A stretch of 64,000 nt of DNA, taken from assembly GCF_921293095.1 (NCBI RefSeq), contig NC_060252.1, positions 81,488,866 to 81,552,865 of the forward strand, written 5' to 3'. The position numbers and the translations under genes were made by a program. This DNA is from Ischnura elegans (Eukaryota > Arthropoda > Insecta > Odonata > Coenagrionidae). The notes beneath the pieces are model-generated. The model was not told where the DNA came from and ran no database searches. It was given only the letters and a program-made list of their open reading frames with translations. Each line of letters opens with the position of its first letter. The first letter of the stretch is position 1. Shown piece by piece: positions 20,500 through 32,681 of this stretch.

Positions 20500-22472
20500 C
20501 AGTGGAACCCCGATTTATCGTTCCCGCATTCATCGTTTTCCCGCATTCATCGTTCGCCGCTCTTGGTCCCAAATTAAGTTCCATAAGGACAATGTAATTT
20601 TTTCCCGCATATATCGTTCCCCGAAGTATCGTTTTCCCGCATTTATCGTTTGAAGATCGCGGTCCCGTCGTATAATTTTCCCGCATTTATCGTTTGACGA
20701 AAATGAGACGAAGTGTTTACTACGTGTTATTTATGGCTAATAACGACAGACACATAGTTTGAATCTTCCCCAGGAGATAGAAATACGATAGGGAGAAGCT
20801 GAGTGCCGTGGGATAGTCACATTATCCCATTTCCCAAGATCCGGTATCCCCCTCCATTCAGCACTCACCTCTCCCCGTCTGAAGCTTTCCTCTTCTCCGA
20901 AATAAAAAAAAGATCCCAGCTCGAGCAGGGATCGTATTACGAAGACCTTAGCTTCGAAAGAAAATATCAAGTTCCTCGAGAACAAAAGAAACCTTATTCA
21001 CGCTTCCCCCTTTCTCGACGGCTGACTTTTTTTTAGCTGACCTGCTTTTAGGATCCCCACCTCTGGATGTCAACTGCTGCATGAATCACCTATTAGCCCA
21101 AAAGGTGTGTAAAATTGAATTTCGGCAATTGGTATTATACTTCTATTATATTGAGATATTAGTGATGTGCACGTAATTCAAAAAAGAATGATACCAAACA
21201 CGACGTATTTCTAACGTTAATTAACCATTATAAGCAAGAAAATAGTTGGTATAATAAGATGGTGATTTCTGTCGAATATCGATATCCTCGCAGCTGATAG
21301 TGAGCTTCACGGCAGTTGAAGCGGATTTTTTTTCGAAAACAGGGCGTCTGGTTACAATTTACGAGTTATGCTACAAGTCTCACCTGTCTGAGGTGCTAAC
21401 GAAGCGTTGTCTTCTCAGGATATTTTGTTTCTCCCTACTAGCAATCTGAATTCATCTGCTCATCTAGAGCTACGCTACTTATTGTTATAAATGAGTGGGT
21501 AAGTTGCCTTCTCTATAGGATAAAAAATTTAATTGCGCAGTCATATGGTCATGCTTCACCCTCTGCAGTAAGCTCTGCTTACGCCGTACGCGATAGCATT
21601 AGTGCCGAACTTCACCTCGTACGAGTGGTTCCGTACTTTCCCGGGTGGGTTGACTTAAAACCGGCGAATGTTTTCCGTGTGGGTTCAATAGAGTCCGGTT
21701 TCATTTTTATTAGTTTTATTCTTATTCGTCTTCGGACCATGGCCATTCCGAAGGCACAAGTGAGAACTTTAAAGGATAGACTGAAAATAATTGAAGACGA
21801 AGAAAATCCGGGCTAGAAATGCGAGAATATTACAGCACGCCTCGTTATGTCCGCTAGTACATGACGGCAGGGGTGGGGGTAGAGCGAGATCCTTGGTGAA
21901 AACAAGAGGTGGGATGAAGCCGAGGATCAGGTGGGCGTGCCGCTGACGATTAACGCCACATTGCCTCAATCATTTTAAAAATTTAATTGCAAGAAAGGAA
22001 CGTTTCAAATAATAAACTATTTTTGGCCTTCTTGATACATCCTATAGCCAATCACTGCGACGGCGAAATCAGTTGTTTGAGGCATAACACGCACATTTCT
22101 CTCGTAAATACGTGTACTTGAAATGGCATTTGATGGATAAGAATTTTTACGTCAAACAGAAATGCATAATAGCAGTGAAAATTCCGAGTGGAGTGAAACA
22201 TTTTTTTAGCAAGGCGGCGTTTTCCTTCAGGATATTTGAAAGAGATATAATCCGAATCAACAATATGACCTAAGTGTTTCGATAAAGGAATAATGTTCCT
22301 GTAATCAGCTAAAATCTTTTTTGAATCCACTATTGAATGTCATAATTCGCAAAAATCCAGCGTTTCCTGGGACATAGGCAACCCGGACAAACAATCCCGC
22401 ATTGATCGTTTTCCCGCATTCATCGTTTTTTTCATCCATCCCCCTGAAAAACGATAAATCGAGGTTCCACTG
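20500..22472. mobile_element. pogo/Tigger-like element, family D (1.97 kb)
   Basis: The termini CAGTGGAACCCCGATTTATC and (inverse) CAGTGGAACCTCGATTTATC are flanked by TA at 20498-20499 and 22473-22474. Subterminal repeats of CCCGCATT(C/T)ATCGTTT occur at both ends. The interior keeps a short N-terminal transposase remnant (21739-21816); the rest is degraded. A related terminal fragment lies at 29517-29670. Confidence 0.88.
21739..21816 (+). pseudogene. Remnant of a CENP-B/pogo-type N-terminal helix-turn-helix
   Basis: ATG at 21739 reads MAIPKAQVRTLKDRLKIIED then EENPG and stops. The pattern TLKDRLKIIEDEENP resembles the first helix of pogo/Tigger and CENP-B DNA-binding domains (TFREKSRIIQEVEENP in CENP-B). 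The downstream part is out of frame or lost. This supports the pogo assignment of the surrounding element. Confidence 0.55.
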
Positions 22473-22474
22473 TA

Positions 22475-23273
22475 TTTATAGCTGTAAGTTTATTGTACTA
22501 ATATATTAGAAAGTATTAAAAGCCCTCCTTTTATTTTGAAAAACCTGGTATTGAAACTTACTGTACTTCTAAAAATAATGATGCGTGTTGAAGGAATCAA
22601 TGAATGATCAAAACAAGAGTATGGGCAAATCCTAAGAAATTACAGAAACTGCAGCGGGTATTGTAGGAAAATGAGTCAAATGAAAACTACTTCTACACCA
22701 AAAATGGTTCACTGTTTCCTTCCAATGGGTACTTAGATTGACTTTCTGGGGAAATTAAAGGGCAGCTGCTAAAGCTTACTCCTAACAAAAAGCTCTATCT
22801 AAGCCATATTGAAGCATGTCAGTAGAATGCCTGGGAGGCCTAAGTTCGAAGTCCTTGTTACTCTTTCACTCCCACCAACTCATATATTGCAGTCCTGGAT
22901 ATACCATCCTTGCAGCTACCATGATTACTATGCTCACACAATCCTTGTTAGAGGTAATTTTCATGTAATTCGATACAATCCAGAATATTTTAGGTGAGAT
23001 CCATGGAACCCGACTTTCTAAATATTCAGCAATTCCTAATTTCTCTAAAATCTATTACTACTCCAGCCATTTTCCAAAGAAGATGACATGATATTCTCCT
23101 TAGCAAATTGCAATACAGCTTAAATATTTTGAATAGACTCTTTAGTCTTTTGGTTCATTTGAAACTAGATTCACATTTTTCATAGTAGGTATTCCATACT
23201 TTCTTCCATTCCCCCACATGGAGGTGTAAACCTTGGAACTTTTACAAAATAATGTCATTAAAAATTAAAATAC
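22475..23273. other. CBP last-intron remainder
   Basis: AT-rich intronic DNA between the family D element and the next CBP exon. No coding block or recognisable element. Confidence 0.6.
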
Positions 23274-23446
23274 CTAGAATTCCACTGATCCAGACTGGGA
23301 AGAATAGAACCAGGACCTCCAGGAACCATTTGCCCTCCAATCGGTCGCTGCATTTGGGGTGGTGGCATAACTGGAGAAACAACTCCAATTGGAGGATTCA
23401 CTTTACCATAACCAGGAACTTGTTGCCTGGCTGCCTCTTCTTGGAC
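23274..23446 (-). CDS. nej: CBP exon (visible 16): Pro-rich linker between TAZ2 and NCBD
   Basis: A 173-nt exon beginning VQEEAARQQVPGYGKVNPP and ending PSLDQWNS plus a split arginine codon. Human CBP has EAARQIEREAQQQ in the equivalent place. The acceptor is TTATTAG and the donor GTATTTTAAT, a weak 5' site. Confidence 0.92.
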
Positions 23447-24268
23447 CTAATAAAAATAAGAAGAAAATATTTGGTCAATTTCATAAAAATTAGGATGGAG
23501 TAACATTAATAACAATTAAAATATCAATGTCACTAATGAGTTGAGAGAATCACATAAAATGAGTATTCTTAATTTTTTGCTGGGTATACTAATGCAATTA
23601 CATGTGGAGAGTAATAAAAACAACGTTAATGAGAGTTATCACAGTTAAGTAAATCTTGAACATCATCTCTCACAACAATAAATTTACTGCTTAGTGAATT
23701 CCACACTCGTATTTCCCTGAAAATAGCAACAGGATGGGACACCATAAATGGTGCTACCTATCCATTACATTTCACATCAAAACCATGATGTAAGAGTGAG
23801 GGATACCCAATGACACATGTTTCCTACCATGACTTCAATAATGCGATGGCATGACCCGCACAGTGGGTCACACCTGACCTCCATCCCGCACAACAGAAAA
23901 TTTACAATTTGCTTCATTTTTCAGAAGTTTTTCTCAAGTGAAATGAAGATAATAAAACTCAATTTATACGTAAATGGTAACCTGTATGATGCGACTGGAG
24001 TAAGGTAAGCTACACAGTATAAAACTAGTTTCGCTCAACACTGGAGTGTCACCCACTGAGTCATACTTATGGCTGACTGGATGGCATCATGTAAATGTCT
24101 GACCATCTGCAGCTCAGTCCACCACTTATGATTAAATAAAATGCCTGCATGCAATTTTGTAAATACAAATATTCTTTGTGTAAACTGTATAAAAAAGATT
24201 GCTCAGCCATAGGGATTGAAATGCAATCTTTGAGTATAAAATGATTATCTATATGACAAAAAACTTGC

Positions 24269-24661
24269 CTGCTTCACAACTTGTAGAACATTAGCAGGAG
24301 GTGGCTGAGTGCCAGGCTTCAACCCAATGCCTGGGTGGTGATTATGAGGCGGGCCCTGATGAATGGTTCCAGGAGAGCCACCTGTGCCACAGCCTCCCAA
24401 CATCCCGCCCCCTCCAGCCATACCACCACCCCCAACAACTTGAGCTCCTCCAGGAGGGCCACCTGCAACACCAGCAGCACCAGGCAACATGGTGCCTGGG
24501 GCACCTGGAGTGCCTGGAGCAACAGGGGCTGGTCTCGAATTCTGAGTGGTCATAGCCATCCTACGCCTCAGCAACTGAGCCTGTTGTAAGCGCTGCTGAA
24601 GTTGCTGCTGCTTCAACTTATGCTTGATGTTTGAACAGAATGGTACAGGACATTTTGTTTC
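24269..24661 (-). CDS. nej: CBP exon (visible 15): end of TAZ2 and Gly/Pro linker, GC donor
   Basis: A 393-nt exon encoding ETKCPVPFCSNIKHKLKQQQ, the last helix and zinc ligands of TAZ2, then LQQRLQQAQLLRRRMAM, followed by a Gly/Pro-rich linker ending NVLQVVKQ. The acceptor is TTTTTAG. The donor after CAG is GCAAGT, giving a GC-AG intron. Both sides of the junction align with known CBP, so the site is real rather than misplaced. Confidence 0.94.
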
Positions 24662-24911
24662 CTAAAAATAAAAAAAATAAAAAACGATGAGTAATTTCAA
24701 CCTTCAGTGTCATGTTATGACAACATTCTCAACTATTACTTGACAGTCGTGATTTGCAAGAACAAATGCTGACAATGGCTAATACATCAGTAGGAATTAC
24801 ACAATTATGAATATTGTTTAACTTTTTGAAATGCCTAGAACCATAAAATTTTCCATTACCTAAAATATTAAGTAATATCACACATTATTCCAATACGTAA
24901 TAATTAATTAC

Positions 24912-25118
24912 CTGACAATGTTTAGCATGGTAACAGCACAGGGCAATTAACTGCTTGCAAATAGGACATCCACCATTGGTTTTCCTCTTGCAAATCTTGG
25001 TATGTTGAACCACTCTCTTCATCTTCTGGCAACTCTGCAACCTGCAGTTGGCATCTCGGCACTGACAAGCGTGTACTAATGACTGGATACACCTCTGGAT
25101 TGATAACTTTCTTGCCTC
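24912..25118 (-). CDS. nej: CBP exon (visible 14): TAZ2 zinc domain
   Basis: A 207-nt exon of 69 codons: EARKLSIQRCIQSLVHACQC, RDANCRLQSCQKMKRVVQHT, KICKRKTNGGCPICKQLIAL, CCYHAKHCQ. The HAxxC and CxxC/HxxxC ligand sets of the TAZ2 (CH3) domain are intact. This domain binds activators such as p53 and E1A in mammals. The acceptor is TGTCTAG and the donor GTAATT. Confidence 0.97.
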
Positions 25119-25232
25119 CTAGACAAAATCCGGATTGTTAGCTACTGCACATACTTTCTTTGGGATGAACACAATATGTACTATTAATTGAGGAGGCTAC
25201 AATATTTATGCCTCTAATCAAACTGCACTTAC

Positions 25233-25352
25233 CTGTGGGTTAGCTTGCTTCTGATCTGCAGGTGATGAGCCGTCATCAAGGTCAAGGCCAAGTTTTTCCA
25301 TTTTATGTGGATGACCATCCTTTTCATAACAAGTAACACATAAGTCAAAGTC
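25233..25352 (-). CDS. nej: CBP exon (visible 13): second half of ZZ zinc finger
   Basis: A 120-nt exon: DFDLCVTCYEKDGHPHKMEK, then LGLDLDDGSSPADQKQANPQ. The CxxC and HxH ligands of the ZZ domain are present. It follows directly from CTICD in the previous exon. The ZZ of CBP/p300 reads the histone H3 tail and SUMO. Confidence 0.96.
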
Positions 25353-25609
25353 CTGAAAATGACACATGAGGCAAGATTAGAAAAGCAATAAAAAATTAAA
25401 ACCACTGAGCCAAAAGTTATCTTTTTATTGAATATTGCCAAAGATTTGAGATTATTTTTCCAAAGAAAAAAATAAAAATAAATAGCTCATTGACATATGA
25501 TACTTGTCCTCAGCTTTTAAATCAAGCCACTAGGGAACATTATCATATGATAAACACTGAAATAGGAATACATACAAAAAAAAATAGTACAAAAAAAGCT
25601 AAAACTTAC

Positions 25610-25840
25610 ATCACATATTGTACAATGGTATCGAGTCTCCACATGAGTCTTGCAGCTATTGCAAGAGTAAACAAAACGATCTTGGCCTTGATTGTGCAAC
25701 TCATACAACATTGACATGGAAGAATACTTGGCACGCCTTAGGGAAGAGAATTCATAATGCCTTTCACGAGCCATGGTTAGAAAAGCATCTCGTCCATCCA
25801 TTAGGTCACAATTGATAAATGGATCAGGATCTTGGATAGG
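25610..25840 (-). CDS. nej: CBP exon (visible 12): HAT C-terminal lobe and first half of ZZ
   Basis: A 231-nt exon: PIQDPDPFINCDLMDGRDAF, LTMARERHYEFSSLRRAKYS, then QGQDRFVYSCNSCKTHVET and RYHCTICD. It corresponds to the human block DPDPLLSCDLMDGRDAFLT ... EFSSLRRSKWST. The CxxC pair of the ZZ finger is intact. The acceptor is TTTTAG and the donor GTAAGT. Confidence 0.97.
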
Positions 25841-27098
25841 CTAAAATAAAAGCATGAAATATAATGAATAAGAAACTTTCTCCTTCTATTTTGCAACCAA
25901 GCACATAAAAAATGGGAAAGAATGCTTTACAATTGACCTGACCAGGAATTAAGAATACTACAACTGAAAACACCTCCATTCCATAACGTTCAATAGCCAT
26001 AATCAATTATTAAATACGATCTGTACTAACTTATTAATTTAATTGTAAATAAAATTTCCTGAGTATCTTCAAATACCTACACACAGAGAAATAAACAGAT
26101 CTTTTGCTGAGGAGAAATTAGCAACACAACTCAGATGCTAGATATCAGCCTCATCAATCCAGCTTTTTTCTAAAAGGGAGGAACTATCGTGTACCTTAAT
26201 GTCCATTCCACCCCATTGAAAATTAACGGCTTTTTCAGTTAATTACTCATAACATATAATGTTTGTCTGCATGTCTCTTTGCCCTATGGACACAAATTTC
26301 TCAAGGAAAACATCTTCATTTTATAGAATATAAAAAGACCTGGGGCTCAAGAAGACTGCATACAGGCTTTCACAGCTTGTTGCCATGTGGCATCTAAGGC
26401 TTGGAACTTAGATAACGAATTATGCCAATTAGATTCTCAGTTAAATAAAACTGAAGATTTCACAAAAATCAAAATCACCACCACATGATAATGGCAATAA
26501 ATCATTAAACTAAAAATTCATACTCAAAAACTTTGCTTCATTAGCAAAAAAATAAGTACATTGAAAGCAGACCAAAAGTTGTTTGATGCCGTATAACCAC
26601 ATAGAATGTTTTGTATTTGAAATTTTGAAATGTATAGTCATAGCAGCCTATGCAGTTTACATATTTGAAACCAACAATATCCTAACATGAACAATACAAC
26701 AACTTGAGAAGAATTATGGATTACGGGCACCAGCGATAGGTGAAAATATTAATTGATACATATCAATTAAGGTCAAGCAACTGCTGATCAATATTAAAGT
26801 CATTATTGCTGGCTAAGGCCTAATGAGGTCCGAACAAACTGAGTAGTTTCCTAGAGGCAGATTGTCAGCCGGACAGGAAACCAATGAGGCTCCGGCCAAA
26901 CTGCACAGTTCCCACCTCAAGGCTTATCCTTGAGGCCGGGATGGAACGTGTATGGTAGGCTTAAGGTACTGTGAGGCTATTCGGGAATCAATAATATATC
27001 CTTGCCATATTAACACCCCTTATATCATAGAAATATCTGTTGATGAAATACAACCAGATGATTTTTATGTTAAAAGAGAAAACTGCGTTTATACTCAC
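25841..27098. other. CBP intron with a 60-bp degenerate duplication
   Basis: Intron between the two HAT C-terminal exons. At 26821-26880 and 26882-26940 two diverged units stand in tandem (TAATGAGGTCCGAACAAACT versus CAATGAGGCTCCGGCCAAAC, each followed by a CAGTTTCC/CAGTTCCC-like word). This stretch is GC-richer than its surroundings and looks like a tRNA- or repeat-derived piece. Nothing else recognised. Confidence 0.5.
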
Positions 27099-27359
27099 AG
27101 CAAGGCTGGCAGCAGACTGGGCAGAATGCAACCTTATTACAAAAAACACCTCCTTATGCTTTTCCATCGTGGCAAATATCTTAGCAGAGAGATCATTCCC
27201 AGTCTGAGGAGTGTTACTCTTTTTGCTGTTCTTTCTCTGATTAGCTTTTGACTTATTCGACTTCTTAGCTTTCTTCTGTCCTTTCTTCTTTCCATCAGTT
27301 CCTGGGTCACTATCCTCCTGTAATTCACACAATTCCATATTTGTGATTTCTGCCTTCTT
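27099..27359 (-). CDS. nej: CBP exon (visible 11): HAT autoinhibitory-loop region
   Basis: An 87-codon exon: KKAEITNMELCELQEDSD, a Lys/Ser/Asn-rich stretch (GKKKGQKKAKKSNKSKANQ), then NDLSAKIFATMEKHKEVFF and VIRLHSAQSAASLA. The lysine-rich loop corresponds to the autoinhibitory, autoacetylated loop of CBP/p300. The ATMEKHKEVFFVI block is nearly invariant. The acceptor is TCTCAG and the donor GTGAGT. Confidence 0.96.
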
Positions 27360-27996
27360 CTGAGATTATATATATAAGGAGAGATAAAACACTCATTATT
27401 TACAATAAGTTCAGAGTTACTGATGGAATCCTCTCTACAAACTCTACATCCCATAAATAATACATAAGTCACTTCACTTCTAACATTCATTTCATCAACC
27501 ACCAATCACCACAAAAATTTCCCAGTCATGAACCATAATGCCATTAAAACAAAATATGACGAAGAATGATAAAAATAGACAAATTAACATTCACACTGAA
27601 TTAATTGTGCCAGTATTGATTTCCTCCTTACAATATATTCCTCCTGGATTGTATATAATTTTTTAACCCTGAACACTTAATGAGAAAAATGAATTTAGCC
27701 AATAATACAACAACCCACTTTCGAAACAGAAACTTAGTACTACCTTTCCTCAGTGACATGAGGTACATCATAGTATGCCCACACAAATACCATAGAAATT
27801 AATATTAGAAATAGTCGTGCATTTCTCAGGATAAATCGTTATCATAGCTGATTTCTTAGATCATGAAGCAGGGTGGTCATTTTCAATCATTTTTGTGCAC
27901 ATAATTTGTGCAACATATCATTGGAAATATTATGGCATTGTGGAGTGACAGAGTGGATCATATTCATAATTTAACACTCCCCCCTTTTTTTAAATA
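27360..27996. other. CBP intron stretch
   Basis: AT-rich intron between the HAT loop exon and the family C MITE. Nothing recognised. Confidence 0.6.
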
Positions 27997-28579
27997 CAGT
28001 GGAACCTCGTTAAAGCGAGTACGGGTTATAGCGAGACCCCCGCTACTACGAGAGATAGCCAAAGCACCGTCAATTGATCCTGTAATAAGCATGTTAAAAA
28101 TTTCGTTTTTACGAGGCCCTTTTGGTGTTGGCTCTCGCCATAGCGAGGGTTTCACCGCCGGAAAAACTTACACCAAGACTCTTTAATCTCTGTAATTGCT
28201 AGCGATCTGTTAGAAATGAAGTTTATGGAGTGCTCAGTCTCAAATTTATGTGGCAAACTGTCGTTCGATAAATAAGTTAATTTTGGTGAAAATATTGTAG
28301 CATTAGCATTCGCGAATGCTTGATCTTCTTTTGTTCCTCAGGCGGCAGAAAGCAGTCGTCAGCATACCCGCACGTCCATGAGTTGCATGAATAGAAAGCA
28401 TTTGATGGAACACACCATGGCCAAAAAAACACCAAACAGGTCTAAGCGAGAAAATAAAAATAAAGGAGTAATATTAGGTATATTGGCTATTATTTGCGCC
28501 ACCTCCGGTAAAGCGACAATTCGCTATAGCGAGTGTTTATTGGTGCACCGTGGGGTGTCGTTTTATCGAGGTTCCACTG
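27997..28579. mobile_element. pogo/Tigger-like MITE, family C (583 bp)
   Basis: The left end CAGTGGAACCTCGTTAAAGC and inverted right end CAGTGGAACCTCGATAAAAC are flanked by TA at 27995-27996 and 28580-28581. Subterminal words TATAGCGAG and AGCGAG recur at both ends. No transposase frame is recognisable. It lies in a CBP intron. Confidence 0.88.
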
Positions 28580-28581
28580 TA

Positions 28582-29516
28582 AAACACACCACTCGTTCCA
28601 GCACAGAGAGCCATCTTCAGGTACAGAATGCAGTTCAGTTCAACAGGTGATTACAGTTGAAAAGGCAATCTTGCACAGAAATCTCTGTGCATTGAAAGTA
28701 ATGGTATTTTTTTAAATAAAAAAGTGAAGAAGTGGTTCAGTGTCTCTATTGTAAATATTACAGATAAGAGACATCAAATTATCACATTACATGGATATAA
28801 GTTTGCTAGTTATCTTGTTTGCCTTGTGATTTAACCCATTTATGCCCGAGTTTACATTCGATTAAAATAATTTTCTCTGAATTGGATTACAACATTTTTG
28901 TGATTATCCCAATGAAATTTACCAACACATTCTGCAAGAAAAGCAAACTACTGGTGACAATGATATGACACTTTCAGAATACACCTGCAGGGTGATATCT
29001 GAAAGGAATTTTTCCAAGAAATTATATGTACGGCAGTTTGTAACAAATCAAACAAAAGTTTGCTTAAACTAAACAAGATTAAAGCAAACTACTGAAGACC
29101 ATACAACCATGACATTTTCAGGGTATATCCTCACTGTGGAATACACCAGTATGAGATGGGAATGCTTAAATGGAAAGAATGTTGGAATGAAGAGAACATT
29201 GATAAAAAGAAGTTCCATGAGGGAAATTCACCTCTGGAAAGGAGAGACAAAATGTAATGTATTTTTATTTGTTAGTGCACGTATTTGCAATGACCTAGGG
29301 CCTTTCAGTTGGTTTCGGAGTGGAGAAAAGCATTAGCGGGGGAGCCAAGGGCTGATGGGAGGAGGGTAGCAGAGTTTGGGAATTGTGCAACATAGTTAAT
29401 ATCCAATAGCACTGAGCTTCTTCCTAAGGTAGTTCCATCTCTTAGGGAAGATTCAAACTAAGAGCTTGTCGTTGTAAGCTATAAATGACACATAGTAAAT
29501 ACTTTGTCATTATTAT
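28582..29516. other. CBP intron stretch with a short direct duplication
   Basis: Two related segments, about 28940-28994 and 29084-29139, share GCAAACTACTG, a CAATGATATGACA/CAACCATGACA-like core and TTTCAGAATA/TTTCAGGGTATA. This is an old local duplication. No gene recognised. Confidence 0.5.
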
Positions 29517-29670
29517 CAAACGATGGATATGGGAAAATAATACTTTGGGGAACGATAAATGCAGGGATAAAATTAAATTTTCTGTATGGAACTTTATTTG
29601 GGACCAGGAATAGCAAAAGATAAAGGCAAGAAAACGATTAATGCAGGAACAATAGATCGAGGTTCCACTG
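29517..29670 (-). mobile_element. Solo terminal fragment of pogo-like family D
   Basis: Ends ATCGAGGTTCCACTG followed by TA at 29671-29672. Going inward it matches, in order, the inverted left end of the 20500 element: ATTAATGCAGG, TTTATTTGGGACCA, TGGAACTTTATTTGG, GGGGAACGATAAATGC, CAAACGATGG. Only about 154 bp are present and no partner end is visible. Confidence 0.75.
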
Positions 29671-30054
29671 TACACTCAATTTTTCAGTTCGCTTACGATT
29701 AGAATAACACCCTGATCTCAGACCAATTGAATAACTTCAATATAATACAAATATCTTGGGGTCTAGGTAACAGGACTCAAACTGTAGGTGGAGATGAAAG
29801 AGATAGCCGATTCTAATGTGACTAAGTCAATCGAATAAGTTGCAGTGGGCATGTCCTATTGTAAACTGCTCCAAACATCTTCACTTTCCAAACTTCCAAC
29901 TGTTCAGGTTTTCCTCATAACCACCCGCTAGTAGAATTAATATACCTGTCTACCAGCCCCCAAAGTGCTTGAAAAGGATGGCAGTACTTATTTTAACCCC
30001 AAAATTTACAACACAATAAGAACCTATGACATCAAAGAGGTATGATTAGCTTAC

Positions 30055-30231
30055 AGCATTAGCAGCTGCGGCAGCAGCTTCTGCAGCCTCAGCCTGCTTC
30101 CTTTTCTCTTCTTCCTCTTGATCTAACTCTTTAATACTTTCTTCTAAAACATTTGGCCAAAAGTCACCCTCAAAATATGGCAGTTCAGCAGCAGAGCTCA
30201 GTTTGTCCTCCATTGCCTGCTTCAATATGTC
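30055..30231 (-). CDS. nej: CBP exon (visible 10): HAT domain
   Basis: A 59-codon exon: DILKQAMEDKLSSAAELPYF, EGDFWPNVLEESIKELDQEE, then an E/K/A-rich helix ending AAAAANA. The block ELPYFEGDFWPNVLEESIKEL is diagnostic of CBP/p300. The acceptor is CTGCAG and the donor GTAAGC. Confidence 0.97.
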
Positions 30232-32515
30232 CTGCAGGACAAAAATAAAAACCAATTATTATCTCTAAAACATGGACCACTATGATGGTATGGCCACCAG
30301 CAGCTCACAGATGGTAATAATAATCAATTTTTCTTGGTGCACATTTTTGCAATATATTGAAGTCAGAACATTACCGCTATCACATTCAATAACAAGCATC
30401 AATTTCTTTAAAATAGCAGAGAAGCAAGAATTCCAATTGGAGGTGGGCCAAGAATACATTATGGATTCCTTTCCTGCACTTGATCAAACCTGAACAAGCC
30501 ACATGTATATATGAAGTTACTCCCATTACAAATAACTTAACATTATTATTTACCTTAAATATTCACGTTAGTATATTTATCCTCAATAATTCATTACAGC
30601 AATGGCCAGAAAAAAATGCTAGTCATGATGTTCGGGTAGTTACAAAACAAAGTGGTTCATTTAGTATCCTACTCTGAATGGCAACATTGTGAATGTTTCA
30701 TTCTGTGACAGAGTGACAAAGTTCGAAAAAATTATCTTTATCTTCCCAAAATGTTAGCTGCTAACAATTCACGACCAATTCACATCTGATGAAAAGCATC
30801 ATCATTGAAACGCACACAATTTTTTCTTGTTTTTACATTATGAAACATAAATACTGACATAATTCATTTTAAGTCAAATCATAGTTACTTTCTGGAGATT
30901 TTTTTTGCCTTTCCAATGGTAAAAACATTCTTAATCCTCCAGGAATGCATGACAAACCCCAAATCACATACATAGTTCGAAGCATTTTTTCCATTAGGTT
31001 AACCCACTTGCAGGAAATGACAATTTTAAAATAAATATGATTATTTTTTAAATGAAAAACCACTTGAAATGAGGCTGACTATCATTAGAGATATTTTTAA
31101 TTATAATTCTTTAGATAAATAAGCTTTTTCAATGGTTGTCATTGGAATATATGATGTTTCTATTAAATTTAAAACCCACTGTCAATATTTAGGGTGTGCA
31201 TCCAAATCATCCCAATTTTAAAATAGCCTCTTTTAGTGCTAAGACCCTAAGAAAAAGATGCGTTGCACTTAACAAGAAAGGATTGCACAGACATGGCAAG
31301 GACTTAAATCTGCAATCAAATCCTATGGAATCCACTGGTATGATCCACGGTCCAACCCCTAGTTTTTATGATTCAAAATGCGAGACAGGTGGTCCTCCAC
31401 TTTTGTACAATTCACACTTTTGTACGTTCCCAATTGACCCCTTATACTTGACTTTTGTACGCTAAAATTGGACGGTTGAACGTTTGTCTGTAATTTTTTG
31501 CAATTCCCACAGTAATAACGGCGCATCCCAACGATCAACTGTTTCAAATGGAAGTATATGCGGACAATACGAGCACATGTGATTGAGGGTAGCATTAAAT
31601 TTAATTAAGGTATTTTTTTACAGAGAGACATTGCTAGCTATATGCTCCTTTATACGGAGAAGAAGAAAGCTGTAGTTCAGCCTTCATCAAAGAGATTTTT
31701 TAAAAAGTTGACTAGACACAGCTTTCAATAAAATTAACAAATAAAAGTGCTTCTTTCCAATAGTGTTTTTCCGTTTGAGTGCTGTTTAATTCATGTATGA
31801 CATTCACACTTCCAGCAACGATAATGCAATAAATATGCGATCCCGAGACATGCTGTGATGAGATATCACCCACCAAGGTATTATGGTGTCAATATTTAAA
31901 GCTATCAAGAGTGAGGGTTCAAAAATTGCATTTTGCTATGTTTCTTTATTTATAATGGACATTTTGAGTTGAATTTCAACTTAAACACCGAGAGGAAGTT
32001 TCACTTAGTACCTGCATTGGAATTCTTGTTTTCTAAACTGTTATTTACATTGTCAGCATATTTTCGAAATGCATTGCGTAATGCGAGGAATTTTATTAAT
32101 TCACTACCAAACATTAGTTAATAAAAATAAAATCCATGCAAAAAATATGGTTTTAATATCTATATTTCGCTTTTTTAGAACGTAACCTCTAATTAGTATG
32201 AAACTCAATGGTTCGCCTTTTGTACATGGATTTAGGAACACATTGTGAGTGAAAGTCAAGGACCAGCTATATTAATTCACTGATTTTAACAATCACTTTC
32301 AAATGACTATAAAAACAAAGGTAATAGCTGTAAAAATGCAAAGAGTTAAAAGAGCATGTATAAAAACCTTGGAATACATGCATATTTCAAGAAATATAAT
32401 TTTCAAGTTTAGTCTTCAACCAAAAATAACTTAAGGGTATACACTTAATCTAATTTCATGAAGAATGGGACTTAAGATGCAAAGGTTTCCACAACCATTG
32501 TTGAAATATACAAAC
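30232..32515. other. CBP intron, no coding recognised
   Basis: AT-rich 2.3-kb intron. The word CTTTTGTAC recurs at about 31399, 31420 and 31454 after GACAGGTGGTCCTCCA. This looks like the subterminal repeat structure of another TA-target DNA transposon end, but no partner end was found. Confidence 0.45.
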
Positions 32516-32681
32516 CTTGTAATCTAATACTATCCGTTCAATAATTCCTTTGTCCAGCATTTTCTTGTACCATTCTTGAAGCCGTTTCGGTTTAGGAATC
32601 TTTTGCTCTGGAGGATGACAGTGGAAAATGTAATCGTCGCCTTCAGACGGTGGGCAAGCCCATATATGAGCCATTGTGTAT
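32516..32681 (-). CDS. nej: CBP exon (visible 9): HAT catalytic core
   Basis: A 166-nt exon: YTMAHIWACPPSEGDDYIFH, CHPPEQKIPKPKRLQEWYKK, MLDKGIIERIVLDYK. It contains the acetyl-CoA and lysine-tunnel segments around WACPPSEGDDYIFHCHP and the PKRLQEWY helix with the catalytic-region Trp/Tyr. The acceptor is GTCAATAG. The donor GTTTGT is GT but weak after the second base. Confidence 0.97.
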
